Shown here piece after piece: positions 8,287 through 20,311 of a DNA stretch of 64,000 nucleotides. The stretch comes from Imbricaverruca yamaguchii (lineage: Eukaryota; Arthropoda; Thecostraca; Neoverrucidae), in the NCBI GenBank assembly GCA_034440575.1, contig JAOTOL010001304.1:337501-401500 (forward strand), given 5' to 3'. How positions within the stretch are numbered: position 1 is the stretch's first letter; every line of letters starts with the position of its first letter. Below the pieces are notes generated by a model. The model searched no databases. It was not told where the DNA came from and was given only the letters and a program-made list of their open reading frames with translations. The translations under genes were made by a program, and so were the position numbers.

Positions 8287-11284
8287 TGTACCTGGAGCCA
8301 AGGCGGCAACTGCATTAACAGGCGCGCCGAAGGGAGGGGAGGGGAATTCCGTTAGCGAGGTGAGGAAGAACTCCGCTCATCCTCTCTGTTTTTAGAAGAT
8401 ATCTCATAAATGGGCAAGAATATTGCAATGAAATCTTGTGGATTCGATGCCAATTGATACGCGCATCGTGTGTAAAAATAATGCTTCAAACCTGTTGGTA
8501 AATATATAAACTAAGGGGTGCAAATCTGATTGATTAGTCTCCACGAAGGTTTCGTCCATAGGGGAGGGAGGGGGTGGCGTGACATGACGGGCTCATTTAA
8601 CTCTGAAGGCATTGCTCCGGGATCGCAACATTTATGCTGCTGAAGGTTCAGTGCAGCTGTAATCTCCCGTATAAATGTTCCATTTCTAACCTTAATAGTT
8701 TTCGAGATCTTAGGAGTGGGAACAGAATCCGCCCCTCCGCAGTTTGCATTATGTGAGACACTTGATGCGAGTTTAACCACTGTCTTGGCCGAACGCCACT
8801 GACAGCTGATGTAAATTGCCACCGGTTGCACTGTACTCTGCGCGTTCGGGAGCACTCAGAGCAGCACTCTATTGGCATTCAGAGCTGTAATTGACGTCAC
8901 AGCTCAGGCCAGGCGAACAAGATGAAGTTTTACGGGCTGCGCCTTCCCACTGACTTATCTCAGTGTCCAATCGACAGCTACATGTAGTCGAAGAATTGAT
9001 GGCCCTGGATCGTCACCAGAGCTTGTTCCCAATAGGTTTGTCTTTTGCGATCAATGTTGACGTAGGATGGTTGACGTCATGACAAGCGAAATTCTAAAAC
9101 GTTGTCAAATGCCTGGGCACGAATGGACTTCTACACGGCATGTGTGAGTCCTAGAAGGCAAAATTAATAACAATAATGGCAGTAATAATAATAATAAGCA
9201 ATAATAATACAACTGAAAATGCACACCTTTTATGTTTCACATATGATGATCATACTTAAAGGTTACTAAGAGAAATCGTAGTCAGAGGTCCAGCCAAGAC
9301 CCCCGCACTTAGGAACCAGAAATACAAAACATAAAACAAGACATTTTGATTTGATATTTCCACTACGAAACCAAACATTTTCGGCGCTCTTCGCAAGTCC
9401 AGAGTGGTATCTGTTTCATGACAAATTGTGTTCGTCGGGCCCCTGAAGAGAATTCCGGCTGCGCCCCTCACTGTTGTATTAAAGATAAGGCAAAGCTGAT
9501 TATATTAGTATTTTGCATCGAAATTCAGTGCAGTACCTTGATGTATAGAGGAGACCGGGTCTAGTTGATGCAATTTGGGGGAAACTCAAACTAACTCATC
9601 ACTTTGAAATGGAAGCGAGGAGATAGCTACACGTTCGTCAAGCCTAAACCTTCTCGTAACATCCCCGATAATTACTTTTCGTGGCATCCTCTATGGGTTT
9701 TCCACCAGAAAGCAAAACGTCGTGCAACTATTGGTTCATCAACTTCCCAGCAGCTATAGCGGTAAATTATTTGTTGACGATGTGTTAAGTTTATGAAATG
9801 TAACTTGGTCAAATATATTGTCTATGGGTGGCATTCTTTTACGTCATTTGAAAGGTTCATGTTTCACCCTTGCACTAATAATGTTGGTTTGAGTCCCGCC
9901 TAATCACGCCTCATGGTGTATGCCATTTATGGAATGCGCAAATATCCATTCCGTCGCAGCACCTTTTCCTTCATTCAGTCTTTTCTGTCGGGTGAGAAAT
10001 TCCCGTAGAAATGTTGAATAAGATTATCTTGAAACAGTTTTAGCAAGAAACCTGATAGGATTAGGCAATCCTATGGTGATTTTATTTCCTTACCAGCCCA
10101 CAAAACGTTGATACAAGCTGATGCTGACACAGACTGATTAATTGCATGCAATCTGCATTAATGCACCCCACAGGTTTGCTGGTGCAGACTGCAGCATGCT
10201 ATGCAATGTTGCAAATGCCGTGTAACGGTAAACGATGAAAGCACATAAACGTTGCGAAGCTGAAAGAAAATGATACTGATAGCAGACACCTATAAAGTTA
10301 GCAAGTTGGTGATAAATTAGAAACTGAGTAGGAAGCAGAGACGTAAAAATTTTACTTTCGCTCCCAAAAAATGTGCCGCATATTTAACACTCCGCTGCCG
10401 CCGGTCGAAAGGACTTTTTTGTTTTGCCGCGAGAAGAGGGTGCCAGTAGCAACATCTGTGGTGCCAACCAGGGCAACCGGCTGCATACTTTGGGAGGAAG
10501 TGCTGCTGTGACAACCGTCACGTGTATCGACTAGTCCCGGCTTCCCCTGCATGGACAAAATATGGCATTTGCACATCATGTCAACATTATTTCAAACGTA
10601 GTGTGTCGTGATATACGGATGATATAGAAAATGAATCACATAATGCAACTTATCCTACTTGCCGCTGCAACCACAGCCAGGGTCCTAAAGAAATACAGCA
10701 CCTACCAATGCCCATGTCCGGTGTTCTCTAATGATACAATATATGAGGTGATGCACGTGGTAGGTAAATTCTGCATTATGTATAGCCGTGGCAGCATAAC
10801 CACCGTTGTAGTTTTTATACACTACCGCGTTTTAAATGTTCACGTTCCGTCAGGTAAATGGACCTAGCATCTTTGCAAAATATACTAGATGAGTTGCCGT
10901 CATCCAAATGTGACCCAGATATGGTCTGAAGCAATGTCATCCAAGGTCAGATATGCATTTCCATTTATCATTAAACCAATATGATATTTTACTCATCCAC
11001 GTGTCACATTAGTGCATCGCGCGATTCATGTGCTATATTCCTTAGGCACCTTAGTACATGGCATATACTATATTATTCATTATGTCTCAGACAATTTCGC
11101 TAAGCTGGAACAAAATCATGATGCCCCAGTCTCTTACGACATGCAAAGAAAATTGGAGCCAGCTTTGGTGCTTTAGCTTTAGCTCCACTAGGCATTATTT
11201 CCAGGAAGTCAATGTAGTATTCTGAAGTACGTGAAGATTGGTGGAATACCTTAAGGTTGGTATGCCAATTTGTAAAAGGTAAGT
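8287..11284. other. Intergenic, no supported gene
   Basis: Ordinary AT-rich sequence with only short, shadow-like ORFs. An (AAT)n-like patch lies at about 9157-9210. The first ~100 bp presumably holds the promoter or 5' leader of the minus-strand gene at 8286, but I see no clear core-promoter motif. Confidence 0.5.
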
Positions 11285-11755
11285 ATGCAGTGTGTAGGAG
11301 ACTATAAGGCAGTGAGTTTGGCCTTAATAGTTTGTGAGGTACTAGAAAAGCTGGTCAAACAGAATGTTCAGACTGATCTAGATAAGCAAAACCTATTAAG
11401 GATACTCAACATAAATTTCGATATGGAAGATCTTCATTAGCTAATCAATTGGAGTTCATGAAGTATGCAACTAGAAAAGTAGACCATCAACTGAAGATGG
11501 GTGTTATACACTTGTACTTTAGCAAAGCGTTTAATAAAGGTCATTACAGGCGCCTAATTCATCAACTAGAACAGCATGAGATTGGTGCAAAAGTTATAGT
11601 TGGGATTGAGGAACGGCCAAGGGAACGGAAAGGACGGGTTGTGTTAAATGGATATAGATCTGAAAGGAGGAATGTTTTGAGTGGAATGCTACAGGGCTTT
11701 GTTCTCGGACATTTCTCGTTATCATCTTTAGTGAACATTCAGATAGTCTGAGGAA
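11285..11755 (+). pseudogene. Decayed non-LTR reverse transcriptase fragment (CR1/Rex1-like)
   Basis: In the plus direction it reads DYKAVSLALIVCEVLEKLVK, then, after stops, LYFSKAFNKGHYRRLIHQLE, GRVVLNGYRSERRNVLSGML and QGFVLGHFSLSSL. These are the RT palm landmarks of CR1/Rex1-type LINEs: (N)YRP(V)SL, DFSKAFDKVPH, RVV.NG.SSEW..V.SGVPQGSVLGPLLF. The catalytic Asp of motif A is lost (FSKAFN), PQGS has become LQGF, and stops interrupt the frame. It stops before the YADD/FADD box. It is an old, truncated and inactive copy; the 36.8-37.7 kb copy belongs to the same type. Confidence 0.8.
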
Positions 11756-12809
11756 CATAATTTTGCTATATTTATATTACACCAGAAATAAAATGATATT
11801 ACTAAAGATAAGCAAACGCTGAAGTTTCATTCAGATATCTTGATCCGTTAGAGCATGACGACTGGCTGGATTTTTTTGGAGGTGACCACACTTGACCTTA
11901 TCTAACTCGTTGACCCGAGAAGACCTCATCTTAAAATTTTGACACAACATGCCAAACTGATGTGGGAAGAGGTATGCCAAATTTCGGCGCGTTTCAGCGC
12001 GCCGTTCTTCCGCTATCCGCGGAAAACCTGGGGAGGGGGAACGGATAACAACTCCCCCGCTAAGAGACGGCGCGGGTTAAGTTTAAACATTTTATAACAT
12101 GACTTTATGACATATGCCACATCATATGTCACACCGCATGTCACACCATGAATATATGCATGTCACACCATGAATATATGCATGTCACACCATGAATATA
12201 TGCACGTCACAGCATATGTCATGCTATGCAATTCGCCTATGCTCATCGCATAAAGCCATCGCTTCTTTGAAAAGACCAAGCCATTCACGCAACATAGACC
12301 GTGACTGTTGAAAAAGCTTCGAAGGAAATGCCATCTCTAATAGCCATTAGATCCTACAGAAGCGTTTCTTCTAACGCTGTTTCAAAGGTTTATCTAGGTC
12401 GAGCATGTCCGGCTATTTGGTTTTCCGGTGGTGAGCGCATCCATTCAGAATCCTTGCGTTTCATCGGTGAGATGAGATAGTGCCGCCGACAGCAGATCTA
12501 TTACATCACATTTCCGGCCGGTGAAAGCAAAACATACGTCCCCAAAAAGGCCACATCACGTGACATAACACGCCAGCCCGTCACACCAGTCATATTTCGC
12601 AGTCTAGTCTATTTGACACTAGTACTATTTCGCAGTCGCAGACTGCGATCATTTTGCAATCTAGTCTGCTTTGCACCAGTACTATTTCGCAGTCGCAGGC
12701 ACTAGTCCCATTTCGCAATGGTTCCCAGAAAGGACAGCACCTGATTATCTGCCATTCACAGATGAGCACGTGAGGTGGCCGTGAGAGCGCCTCCGCCGCG
12801 CGACCGCGT
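11756..12809. other. Non-coding with small tandem repeats
   Basis: Contains three to four copies of a 22-bp unit (ATGTCACACCATGAATATAT...) at about 12114-12215. An imperfect ~60-bp duplication with TATTTCGCAGTCGCAG lies at about 12596-12715. No gene seen. Confidence 0.6.
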
Positions 12810-13140
12810 TGTAACGACACACCTGATTGGTGCAGACTGCCGCCGGCAGCGCCGGCGTGCGCGTATCATCGGCAGACTTGCTCGGCGAATTGCTTCGCGG
12901 AGTGGAAACTGGTGGCGCTAACTGGTGGGTGTATTTTCCGGCTTCGATCTTTGGTCGCCACCAACGGCAGTACCTGGTTGGCGTGCCGCCCGAGCCGGAC
13001 TTATCGACTGCTCGACTTGCTTCATTTTATTTTGATTTGTATTCTGTGAGTTTGATCTTTTGTGCTGTGCTGTTTTATCCATTTGACGCGATGTCATAAT
13101 AGCCATGAATCAATTGTGGATGACCTCAATAAAGTCTGTG

Positions 13141-13174
<34 letters not shown>

Positions 13175-13199
13175 CGAGTCCGACACGAACGCAGTCACA
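12810..13199 (+). repeat. Possible solo LTR with AATAAA
   Basis: A 390-bp segment starts TGTAACGACAC and ends GCAGTCACA, so its ends are TGT...ACA with the imperfect inverted pair TGTAAC/GTCACA. It contains AATAAA at 13128-13133, followed by GTCTGTG and a short (CTGT)n run, an arrangement like an LTR R-U5 region. I see no matching target duplication (CGCGT before, ATGAG after) and no primer-binding site, so this is tentative. It could also be the 3' end of another transcript or a LINE tail. Confidence 0.25.
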
Positions 13200-14002
13200 A
13201 TGAGCAGCGATTCGTTTGTTTCAGATATCGCCCATGTCAAGCGACATGATCGTACGGAGAACAGTGAAGTGTTGGCGTTCGTGCGGCTGTTTGGCATACC
13301 CAGAACTTTATGTCTTGAAATGGTCCGTATTTACATAATACAGGGACATCTACCAACCCTTGCCTTCCGAGATAATCTTGGCAGCTTTCTGATCAGAGGG
13401 AGAGATGTCCACATCTCGCCACTTTACTCCCAATTGAGACTACAGAGCCGAGAGACTGGAGCTAACACATTGCTTGTCACCAAGCAGATGCAACAGCACC
13501 TGGTTGTTTAGCGTCCGACCATCCAATTGTCCTCCAGGGCAGGTCAAAGGTAAGCGTTTCCCGGCACGGCGGTCGTCGTCATCTTCAACTCCGTGCCGTG
13601 GATCGACCTCTTTTCGGACAGTCGCGAGAAACGCCAGAGGGCACCTTAGGCTCGTAATACAGGTTCCTCAATAATACCAGTTGACCCTCTGAAACCATCG
13701 CGACACATTTTTGAACAGATCGTGAGCCTGGCCGAAATGAATTGCATATCTTCGTGCATAAAAGGTACATTCGGTTTGCCTTCTCACGCTTGCCATCCTA
13801 AAGCAACAACTACAATAAGTCAGGCACTGAAGTAAGTTTATCGATGCATGAGACAGACATGGAGACATCTCTGAACTGTGAAGGTGAACTGAACTGTGAA
13901 GGTGGCATCATCTGAACTGTGAAGGTGGCAACACCTGGTGCTCGGACGACGGCTAAGAACAGACAACGGCCATCGCACTGCTGGCTTAGTCCCAGAACGC
14001 CG
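13200..14002. other. No supported gene
   Basis: A 103-codon ORF at 13200-13511 has an ATG in good context but no recognisable domain and no splice support. The rest shows nothing that I can identify. Confidence 0.4.
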
Positions 14003-14880
14003 ACTCTGATTACACCTCTGAGCTGTACGGACGCTGTGGTGCCGACACCCTGCCGGCTCAATCCCAGAACGCCGACTCTGATTATACCTCTGAGCTGTAC
14101 AGACGCTGTGGCGCCGCCACCCTGCCGGCTCAGTCCCAGAACGCCGACTCTGATTATACCTCTGAGCTGTACAGACGCTGTGGTGCCGACACCCTGCCGC
14201 TCAGTCCCAGAACGCCGACTCTGATTATACCTCTGAGCTGTACAGACGCTGTGGTGCCGACACCCTGCCCGCTAAGTCCCAGAACGCCGACTCTGATTAT
14301 ACCTCTGAGCTGTACAGACGCTGTGGTGCCGACACCCTGCCGGCTCAATCCCACAACGCCGACTCTGATTACACCTCTGAGCTGTACAGACGCTGTGGCG
14401 CCGACACCCTGCCGGCTCAATCCCACAACGCCGACTCTGATTACACCTCTGAGCTGTACAGACGCTGTCGGGCCACCACCCTGCGGCTCAGTCCCACAAC
14501 GCTGACTCTGATTATACCTCTGAGATGTACAGACGCTGTGGTGCCGCCACCCTGCGGCTCAGTCCCAGAACGCCGACTCTGATTATACCTCTGAGCTGTA
14601 CAGACGCTGTAGGGCCGCCACCCTGCGGCTCAGTCCCACAACGCTGACTCTGATTACACCTCTGAGCTGTACAGACGCTGTGGCGCCGACACCCTGCCGG
14701 CTCAATCCCACAACGCCGACTCTGATTACACCTCTGAGCTGTACAGACGTTGAGGTGCCGCCACCCTGCCGGCTAAGTCCCAGAACGCCGACTCTGATTA
14801 TACCTCTGAGCTGTACAGACGCTGTAGGGCCACCACCCTGCCGGCTCAATCCCACAACGCCGACCCTGATTACACCTCTC
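14003..14880. repeat. 72-bp minisatellite, about 12 copies
   Basis: Head-to-tail copies of a ~72-bp unit with landmarks CGCCGACTCTGATTA(T/C)ACC, TCTGAGCTGTACAGACGCTG and CACCCTGCCGGCTCA. Some units have lost one base (71 bp), so frames switch between units. The unit is 24 codons long. The 80-100-codon ORFs on both strands come from the repeat and I do not call them genes. Confidence 0.95.
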
Positions 14881-15689
14881 GGCTATGCAGACGTTGCACG
14901 TTTTCTGTCTTCGTGAGCGGAGAGCATCAAACGATGACTGTGCTCAGTTGACGTCGCCGGGCTCTAATTAGCTATGCACTTGTCTGAGTTTGTAATAACT
15001 GCACCACGGAGAATGAAAGTTTGCCACCGGGAGGTTCTCACTTGCACTGTCCGCACGCTTATGGTAATGAGATTGCCAATGGCGACTGCAGGTGATAATT
15101 CCTTGAGCAAAGTGGAAGTCTCGCCAGCATGCAGGGCCTCGATGCTTTCTGGGGATTATTGTTCAGTGTGCGAATAGAGTTTTGGGTGCATTATTGAAGA
15201 TGGCAGTACACTACCAGGATCATTATTGATGAGGGTAGTGTGTGTGCTCACTGCGGGGAGGGTGAAGTTATGAAAGAGTTATTGAGAATGTCAATGTTGT
15301 TTTGCTTACATATTTGTTTGGTTTTCAAGCAGCGCATGTGAACTTCTCATCGGGGCTAGTTGCCCTAGGTCCCTCCAGGACGTTCAAGTGCATCCCATCG
15401 CTCAAGCAGTGTTCTGTTTTCAGCTGATGGCGCCCCTCTCCGAGTAGAAGTGTTGACAAATGCGTCCCTCCAGAACAGCGGCCCCTCCCCCGATCAGAAT
15501 ACATGGATGCACCACTGGTTTGTGAGGGCTGAGAGTCGCTTTACTCTGCGGAAGCCGCATCATTTCGAGTAGATCAACGTGAGTACTGTGACAACTCACT
15601 TCAGTTGTCAAATCCTAGCTATAGTTCATCCCCAAGACGAACAACAAAAAAGTGTGCGCAGAAAGTGCACCGTCGAGCGATACGCCTGG
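14881..15689. other. No supported gene
   Basis: Ordinary sequence between two repeat blocks. Nothing was recognised on either strand. Confidence 0.4.
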
Positions 15690-16030
15690 GATGCACGACG
15701 GTGCACGTGAAATGCACAACACGATGGCACGATGGTGCACACCACAGTATGATAGCGCACACATGTGCACAACACAATGGTGCACACATGTGCACAGCAC
15801 GATGGTGCACATATGTGCACATCATGATGGGCCACACATAACGATCACTGTGTTGCACATTCTCGACTCACAATTATGGATCGGTGTCGTCTTCCGGTGA
15901 AACTGCATGCCAGGGAGGCGAGGGTGGGGTGTGCACCGTGCAGAGCATGCCAGGGGGAGAGACCGGGGTGTGCACCGTGCAGAGCGTGCCAGGGGGTGAG
16001 GTCGGGGTGTGCACCGTGCAGAGCATGCCA
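15690..16030. repeat. Two adjoining short tandem arrays (GTGCAC types)
   Basis: 15690-15840: degenerate copies of a 20-25 bp unit built from GATGGTGCACA and CATGTGCACA, rich in the palindromes GTGCAC and ATGTGCACAT. 15905-16030: about three copies of a ~42-bp unit with GGGGTGTGCACCGTGCAGAG and CATGCCAGGG. The GTGCAC core is shared, so the two arrays may be related. Confidence 0.8.
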
Positions 16031-16104
16031 TGACTGCACAAGTATCAATAGCCCAAGTGTGGTGCACATCATGTAATTGGACAGACAATACTTTGTGAAG
16101 GCAT

Positions 16105-17140
16105 TAATCCTTTAATGGCAATACTCTTTTAGACCTGAATTTGTACGGGGGATAAACATATTCTGCCCCCTGAGACCTCGGAATCTATCAGGCCGATTTG
16201 AAAACTGGATAGTTCAAGCGAATTCCATTAGTATGTTCCTCACGTCTAGATGGCCAAAATGTTAATTTCCACAATGGCGAACTTAGGATGCAAGAAATGG
16301 TGGGAAATTGATGAACACCACTTGGAATGTTTTTGTATTTTACATGTTTAAAAAAAACCTTATGGATAATATTGCGCACGCGTCGGCATAAATATTTCCA
16401 AATGGTGCAAATAACTCCGCAATGTCCATATATGCAGCATCAAACAGCCAATGGTGTAGCCAGGAGACTCAGAAGGGGTACCATTAGTTAATTGTGGTTA
16501 GTCTTTCCTTGCAGTCAGTGAAATAAGTAGGTATTAATTTTCCATTCGTACACAAAATCAGCGTTTGCCGTGAAGTTTTTGAGCGGAGGCGTCGTCGGAC
16601 AATTATATTAGGGAGGATCCTGAGAGGCCTGAGTGGGAAGGCTACCACAATGATTCGCAAGTGGCCAAAGTCTCCTGACTCCACCATCGTGTGCGATTTT
16701 ATTTCATTAGTTTGTCCTGAATTTACTCTTCTCCATCCTTCATCCGCCACTGACAAGTGCTACATTCGCCGCACCATTGATTGCAGTCGTTTGAATATGA
16801 TATGTCCTGAATATCTCTCACCCCCTGGATGCACCATTGGAAAAGTATTCCGGCTTCACTCCGGCTTGGGATGTATTATTGCTGCTTGCTCTGAATTTAT
16901 CCTACCTCCCAACTTACAGATGGTGACATTAGTGATTTCCCTGTAGAGAAACCGATCACATGTTGCCAATTTTTCCTCCATTGGATCCGCCCCTGGCATG
17001 ATTGTGATATCAATAGGCATTTCCCTGAGCAAGAAAGGTGGTATGAGCAGTTTAATTCCAAATACTAGTCACCTGAACATCAGCACAATACACATATTCG
17101 GATGCATGTGCTGTTCATAAGCTTCCGCAAAAATAGGTCG
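16105..17140 (+). mobile_element. Interspersed repeat, copy A (about 1.0 kb)
   Basis: Shares scattered but colinear blocks with 22995-24025: TTTTAGACCTGAATTTGTA, CCTCGGAATCTAT followed by GGATAGTTC, then far downstream GGTATGAGCAGTTTAATT, TCACCTGAAC and TATTCGGATGC...GCTGTTCA. Two diverged copies of a non-coding family in one 64-kb window indicate an interspersed element. The exact termini and class are not determined. Confidence 0.65.
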
Positions 17141-17980
17141 AAGGTGCCGGACTTCATTTGCCCATGGAACCGCCCCCGATAAAGCTACGTATCTAAAATT
17201 CTGGTACGAAGTAGAAAAGAGAAAGATGGAAAAAATACCGCGTTTCACATTCCACGGTGGATTCAAGAGACAGCATGCGTAAAGCGACTGGGGCAGAACT
17301 CACCCCAGCTAGGATTTTCCTAAGGAGGTACAGACCACAAAAATGTGAGACAATAGAGAAAGATCTCAATGCAAGAAGTGTGTTGAAATTTTGGGGTTTT
17401 ACGCGGTTAATATATCAAAATTATTCCTTCGATCCAGTGTAATTTTTGGTGCTAAGGGGAGGCCCTGGTCCAACAGCTCCCTGTCTGCTGCGCCTCTGCC
17501 TTTATACTGGAATACAATTACAATACAGGGGATGCTCGACATTTCCAAAGCATGTGGAGGCACTTGAAAGCGATTTTCGAATCCCATGAAATCAGCGAGT
17601 TCTAACTTAATATTTTAATGAATAATCAGGGCAAATTACAATCATGTCATTAACCCTTGCCCAACACCTTGAGATATCCCTCTCACCCTCACGCCGTAGG
17701 ATATTCCCCTCGCCCTCTCATCATAATACTTTTCTCAGGCAACAACTGGACCGTTCATGATACCGTCTTAACATTTAATATACATTCCACCACATAACTG
17801 GCGCAAATTGTGTGTCAAATTCGATGTACTTACATTATTAAGGCAGTGTGCATACACAAATGATCAAAGGAAAAAGCAATCCTATAAAATGTGATCTGCG
17901 ATCCGACCTCGGGATAATGTGAAGGTTTAACTGGAAAAGGGGAGGGGCAGGAAGGAGAAGGAGGGATGGGAGAGGAGGAG

Positions 17981-18034
<54 letters not shown>

Positions 18035-18436
18035 GAGAGGGAGATAGGGGCTATCCTTTATCCAATATGAGGAATACACACCACTGGAATGCGCGCAGTG
18101 TCGCAACGCAATCACCACATTGTAGTAGGATTTTCAGCTGTTAGCCGCGCTCGGTTATTCCGAGAGGAAAACAGCTGAGGCAGTTGGCATAGCAACCTGT
18201 TATGTGGGTCAGTGAGAACTGGTGAAACTCTTCGGCTGGCAAGGGTGGTACACTGTGACAGGGGCCTGTGCAGCAGGAGAGCGCAACTGAGATGATGTGC
18301 AGGACGGGAAGCAAGTCTTGGCACTGGTGTGCACCAGTCATAGCTTAGTCATAGGCTATGACTGGCTCACGATCAGTGCAGAAGACAATGGAAGAGACCA
18401 TGTGAAGGAGTCTTTGGTTGGACTCGCACGCGCTTA
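17141..18436. other. Non-coding with a (GA)n microsatellite
   Basis: Contains a (GA)n tract at 17985-18030 flanked by purine-rich sequence. No gene was recognised. Confidence 0.6.
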
Positions 18437-19420
18437 GTTCTCGAGATGTTTGACGTGTCATAATTGTAGACTCGGCGGGACTTAGGTTTTCGAAGGCTTA
18501 ATTTAGGCGTGCTGAATTGTCATTTTTGACATCGGAACTGACATGTCATGTTTCCGAACTTTCGAGAACCGAATTTTGGCGCAAAATTTGTAAAGAATAT
18601 AATTGAAGCCAAGCAAAAATTCAAGTATTCGAGGCTCGGCAAATATTTTTCAACATGTATAGTGGAATAACATCGGAGCGAAAATCGGCATACGAAGCCC
18701 GCAAAGCTTTGTGGAAGTATTCATTAAAGAATATTCAAGTCCTAGCAATGTAAGGTTAAATTAACAGACACGGCATTTTTGTGGGCACCTCAGCATTGGA
18801 TCAAGCAACGGCATTCAGTCTTCAACAGAACAACGAAAGAACAATATGCCATATAGTACATGCTATGCATGACATAAATTCAGGTGTTGATGTTTTCCGA
18901 CATACTGGCCCCAAACGTGTATGGGTTAGCATGCAGAAGTTTGCAGTGATCGTATCAACGAGATGCAAGGTCGGTATCATTCTTATATGGTGCACACAGA
19001 TACCCACATTTCGACCTACCCCAATGCATGGGTTGGTCAATTCCAGTCATCAGGTGTTGCACAAGTTTAATATGAAAATCAAGCATTTCCATGCATGGGT
19101 AGCACAAGTGTCATATCGCGGTACGGTCTATATCATGAAAGCTGATAGCCAAGCGTGCATAGAGGTAGCTTCTTAGCCGAAAGGTACCGGGCTTCAGCGC
19201 CGCCAGCTGTTGGGTATGTCGACCTCCTGTCGACCGGGTTGTGCCATGCACAGGAACATGCTCACGTGAACAACCTGCGCACAAAACGGCAGCGGCTCAT
19301 CACAATAGCTGGCATCAAATCGGGATAGTGTCGAATACTAAGCACAGTTTGACACCGTTTGGCGCCGGCGCGCCGACGCTCCACAGTTAGTCGGCTACAT
19401 ATTTAGTATACACGGCGCGT
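18437..19420. other. No supported gene; possible upstream region of the 19.4-kb gene
   Basis: One ORF of 131 codons (18781-19176, plus) has no recognisable domain or codon bias. The stretch just before 19420 contains an AT-rich TATA-like patch (catatttagtat, about 19398-19409) before the CRE/E-box palindrome. Confidence 0.35.
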
Positions 19421-19436
19421 CACGTGACGTCACGTG
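19421..19436. promoter_or_regulatory. Perfect E-box/CRE/E-box palindrome
   Basis: CACGTGACGTCACGTG is a perfect 16-bp palindrome fusing two CACGTG E-boxes to a central TGACGTCA cAMP-response element. It is followed by ACGCGTCACG. It lies about 22 bp before the candidate coding exon at 19458 and about 12 bp after a TATA-like stretch. Binding by CREB/ATF or bHLH factors is inferred from the motif only. Confidence 0.5.
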
Positions 19437-19457
19437 ACGCGTCACGATCTCTCTCAG

Positions 19458-20008
19458 AGCCGAGCCAGTCTTCACACTGCCCGCCGAGCCAGTCCTCACA
19501 CCGCCCGCTGAGCCGGCTGAGCCAGTCCTCACACTGCTCGCCGAGCCAGCTGAGCCAGTCTTCACACCGCCCGCCGAGCCAGCTGAGCCAGTCCTCACAC
19601 CGCCCGCCGAGCCAGTCCTCACACCGCCCGCCGAGCCAGTCCTCACACCGCCCGCTGAGCCGGCCGAGCCAGTCCTCACACTGCTCGCTGAGCCGGCTGA
19701 GCCAGTCCTCACACCGCCCGCCGAGCCAGCTGAGCCAGTCCTCACACTGCCCGCTGAGCCGGCTGAGCCAGTCCTCACACCGCCCGCCAAGCCAGCTGAG
19801 CCAGTCTTCACACTGCCCGACCTTGCTCTGTCGGCACCGTTATGTGTTGTCTCCGGGGAGACGACTACGGGCGCCGCTATTACCACACCCGGGACGGCCG
19901 GCAGCCGTTTCGACATCGACAATTACCACGATAGCGGACAGCTCCATCGATCGGGGTCGCGCGGCGGCCCCTCTTCTGGTCTCGCCGGCGCCGACATGGT
20001 CGCACCCG
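19458..20008 (+). CDS. Candidate exon: Pro/Glu repeat protein (AEPVLTPP)n
   Basis: Begins after a good acceptor (atctctctcag, AG at 19456-19457). It stays open with one base completing the incoming codon, then reads tandem AEPVLTPP / AEPAEPVLTLL units of 24 and 33 bp. After the repeat it continues as non-repetitive sequence including ETTTGAAITTPGTAGSRFDI and DNYHDSGQLHRSG, and reaches a donor CCCG|GTGAGA at 20008/20009. The exit phase (one base, G) fits the entry phase of the 20161 exon, where G plus TT makes Val. No start codon lies in this frame near the 5' side, so an upstream exon is required. The same repeat also opens a 210-codon plus ORF and a 175-codon minus ORF; I prefer this frame because of the splice agreement. 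No homologue is recognised. Confidence 0.4.
19462..19815. repeat. 24/33-bp tandem array inside the candidate exon
   Basis: Alternating 24-bp (GCCGAGCCAGTCCTCACACC type) and 33-bp units, the latter with an extra GCCGAGCCG or GCTGAGCCG block. Every unit is a multiple of three, so length changes preserve the frame. Confidence 0.9.
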
Positions 20009-20160
20009 GTGAGAGTGGTCACTTTCGCCGAGCACGGGTGCCGTCCGCTCTTGTGACGTCACAATATCGCCCAGTTCGCCCAGAATCTGCCCCAGCCATA
20101 CTCACTAGAGAACAAACTCTGCCGAGCCGACCGCAGCGATAGGATATGCTCCTGACCCAG

Positions 20161-20311
20161 TTCCAGACGGTGTTTCTTCTGAATCAAAAGTAGGCCAGGC
20201 TGCACCCCCCGAACATTATTCCGTAAAAGGCATCAAATCTGATGACGCCAAGGCAGCGTTAGAAGACAACATTCCGGAGGAAGCCCTGGCAGTGGCAAAA
20301 AGGCCAAAAAG
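20161..20311 (+). CDS. Candidate second exon of the Pro/Glu repeat gene
   Basis: Bounded by acceptor tatgctcctgacccag (AG 20159-20160) and donor AAAAAG|GTAACT (20311/20312). With two incoming bases TT it encodes PDGVSSESKVGQAAPPEHYS, then VKGIKSDDAKAALEDNIPEE and ALAVAKRPK, with no stop over 151 nt. Composition is acidic then basic and looks protein-like. The intron to the previous candidate exon is 152 bp and the phases agree. It leaves in phase 2. A possible last exon at 20753-20880 (acceptor cttgtcttgcag, 42 codons to a TAA) needs phase 1, so it does not join directly. No family recognised. Confidence 0.4.

Noticed and set aside
13200..13511. 103-codon plus ORF with ATG in good context
   Set aside because: No recognisable domain, no splice context, unusual composition.
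14003..14880. Considered as a CRISPR-like array
   Set aside because: There are no spacers. It is a continuous tandem repeat in eukaryotic DNA.
13919..14916. Several 78-101-codon ORFs on both strands
   Set aside because: All fall on the 72-bp minisatellite.
18437..18569. Near-inverted GTTCTCGA...TCGAGAAC pair, possible MITE
   Set aside because: Similarity fades after about 10 bp and no target duplication is visible.
18781..19176. 131-codon plus ORF
   Set aside because: No domain, no codon bias, no conserved motif that I recognise.
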